Shown here one piece after another: positions 57,833 through 58,265 of a stretch of 58,265 nt of DNA (positions are counted from its first letter, which is position 1; every line of letters starts with the position of its first letter). The notes beneath the pieces are model-generated. The model saw only the letters and a program-made list of their open reading frames with translations, was not told the DNA's origin and made no database searches. This stretch comes from a bacterium UBP14_UBA6098 (GTDB lineage: Bacteria > UBP14 > UBA6098), in assembly GCA_002428525.1 (NCBI GenBank), contig DIWU01000005.1, forward strand, positions 1 to 58,265. Direction: 5' to 3'. A program made the translations under genes and the position numbers.

Positions 57833-58265
57833 ATGCCGAAAATCATAGGAATAGACCTTGGGACAACCAACAGCTGCGTCTCAGTCATCGAGGGCGGAGA
57901 GCCGACTGTTATCCCTAATTCAGAGGGCGGACGGACAACACCCTCGGTGGTCGCCTTCCAAAAAAGCGGCGAACGAATCGTCGGAATCCCCGCGAAGCGC
58001 CAAGCGATCACAAACCCGGAGCGCACTATATATAGTATAAAGCGTTTCATGGGCAGAAAATTCCGCGAGGTCGAAAACGAGATCTCAGAGGTGCCATATA
58101 AAGTAGTATCGTCGGACAACGGGAGCGCTCGTGTCCAGATCGGCGACCAGTATTTCTCGCCGCCGGAGATCTCCGCGCTCATCCTTCAAAAATTGAAGAC
58201 AGACGCGGAAAACTTCCTCGGTGAAAAGGTGACCGAGGCTGTGATCACCGTGCCGGCCTACTTCA
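57833..58265 (+). CDS. dnaK: Molecular chaperone DnaK, 3' end outside window
   Basis: The first 144 residues are present and the gene runs off the right edge. The Hsp70 ATPase start is clear: IIGIDLGTTNSCVSVIEGGE, then EGGRTTPSVVAF, IKRFMGRKF and VTEAVITVPAYF. AAAGGA precedes the ATG. DnaK refolds proteins with DnaJ and GrpE. Its place after hsp20 suggests joint heat-shock control. Confidence 0.97.
   Translation, partial: MPKIIGIDLGTTNSCVSVIEGGEPTVIPNSEGGRTTPSVVAFQKSGERIVGIPAKRQAITNPERTIYSIKRFMGRKFREVENEISEVPYKVVSSDNGSARVQIGDQYFSPPEISALILQKLKTDAENFLGEKVTEAVITVPAYF

Overview
The window looks like chromosomal DNA of an uncultured Gram-negative bacterium of the Fibrobacteres-Chlorobi-Bacteroidetes (FCB) type or a related candidate phylum (Cloacimonadota, Zixibacteria, WOR-3/TA06 and Marinimicrobia are all possible; the sequence alone does not decide). 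The main reason is that six large secreted proteins end in a type IX secretion (T9SS) style C-terminal sorting domain with a YPNPFN-like motif and a terminal VYLK-like tail. Outer-membrane barrels, lipoproteins with lipoboxes, Omp28-like thioredoxins and an LpxL/HtrB-type acyltransferase agree with a diderm envelope. No T9SS machinery gene lies in the window.

Layout. 1-11390 is an AT-richer accessory region: a partial beta-helix protein on the minus strand, a decayed IS3-family element, a RelE-type toxin with its antitoxin set between copies of a ~200 bp repeat, a 1900-residue secreted protein (peptidase-like head, two beta-propeller-like halves, dockerin-like and cohesin-like modules, sorting tail), a 42-bp minisatellite, a GC-rich hypothetical gene and palindromic repeats. 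11391-15219 holds a response regulator overlapping an HtrA protease behind a near-perfect sigma-54 site, a truncated BatD-like gene, a minus-strand XRE/DUF2975 module and tRNA-Gly(CCC). 15263-20310 is the conserved DUF512 - der - plsY series followed by a MerR-type regulator and a sorted protein. 20609-23461 is a lytic transglycosylase with nine LysM repeats.

23525-33818 is one tightly packed same-strand series: HU-like protein, a 55-residue CXXC membrane protein, a NapH-like polyferredoxin, a PEGA/Omp28 lipoprotein, two sorted Omp28-like thioredoxins, a TlpA-like thioredoxin, an outer-membrane barrel, a membrane-anchored gluzincin and a lipid A-type acyltransferase. Read together, the middle genes look like a pathway carrying reducing power from a membrane ferredoxin to thiol proteins in the periplasm and on the cell surface. 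This is the best candidate here for an undescribed system.

33981-58265 carries mutS, a PHP-domain sorted protein, a tail-fibre-like surface protein, an AI-2E transporter, three transglutaminase-like proteins (two adjacent), a TPR-barrel protein, an orphan fumarase beta subunit, a polyprenyl synthase, a TPR/TonB lipoprotein, alanine racemase, Hsp20 and the start of dnaK. Short palindromic repeats are scattered throughout, and in two genes they are translated in frame inside the sorting domain.
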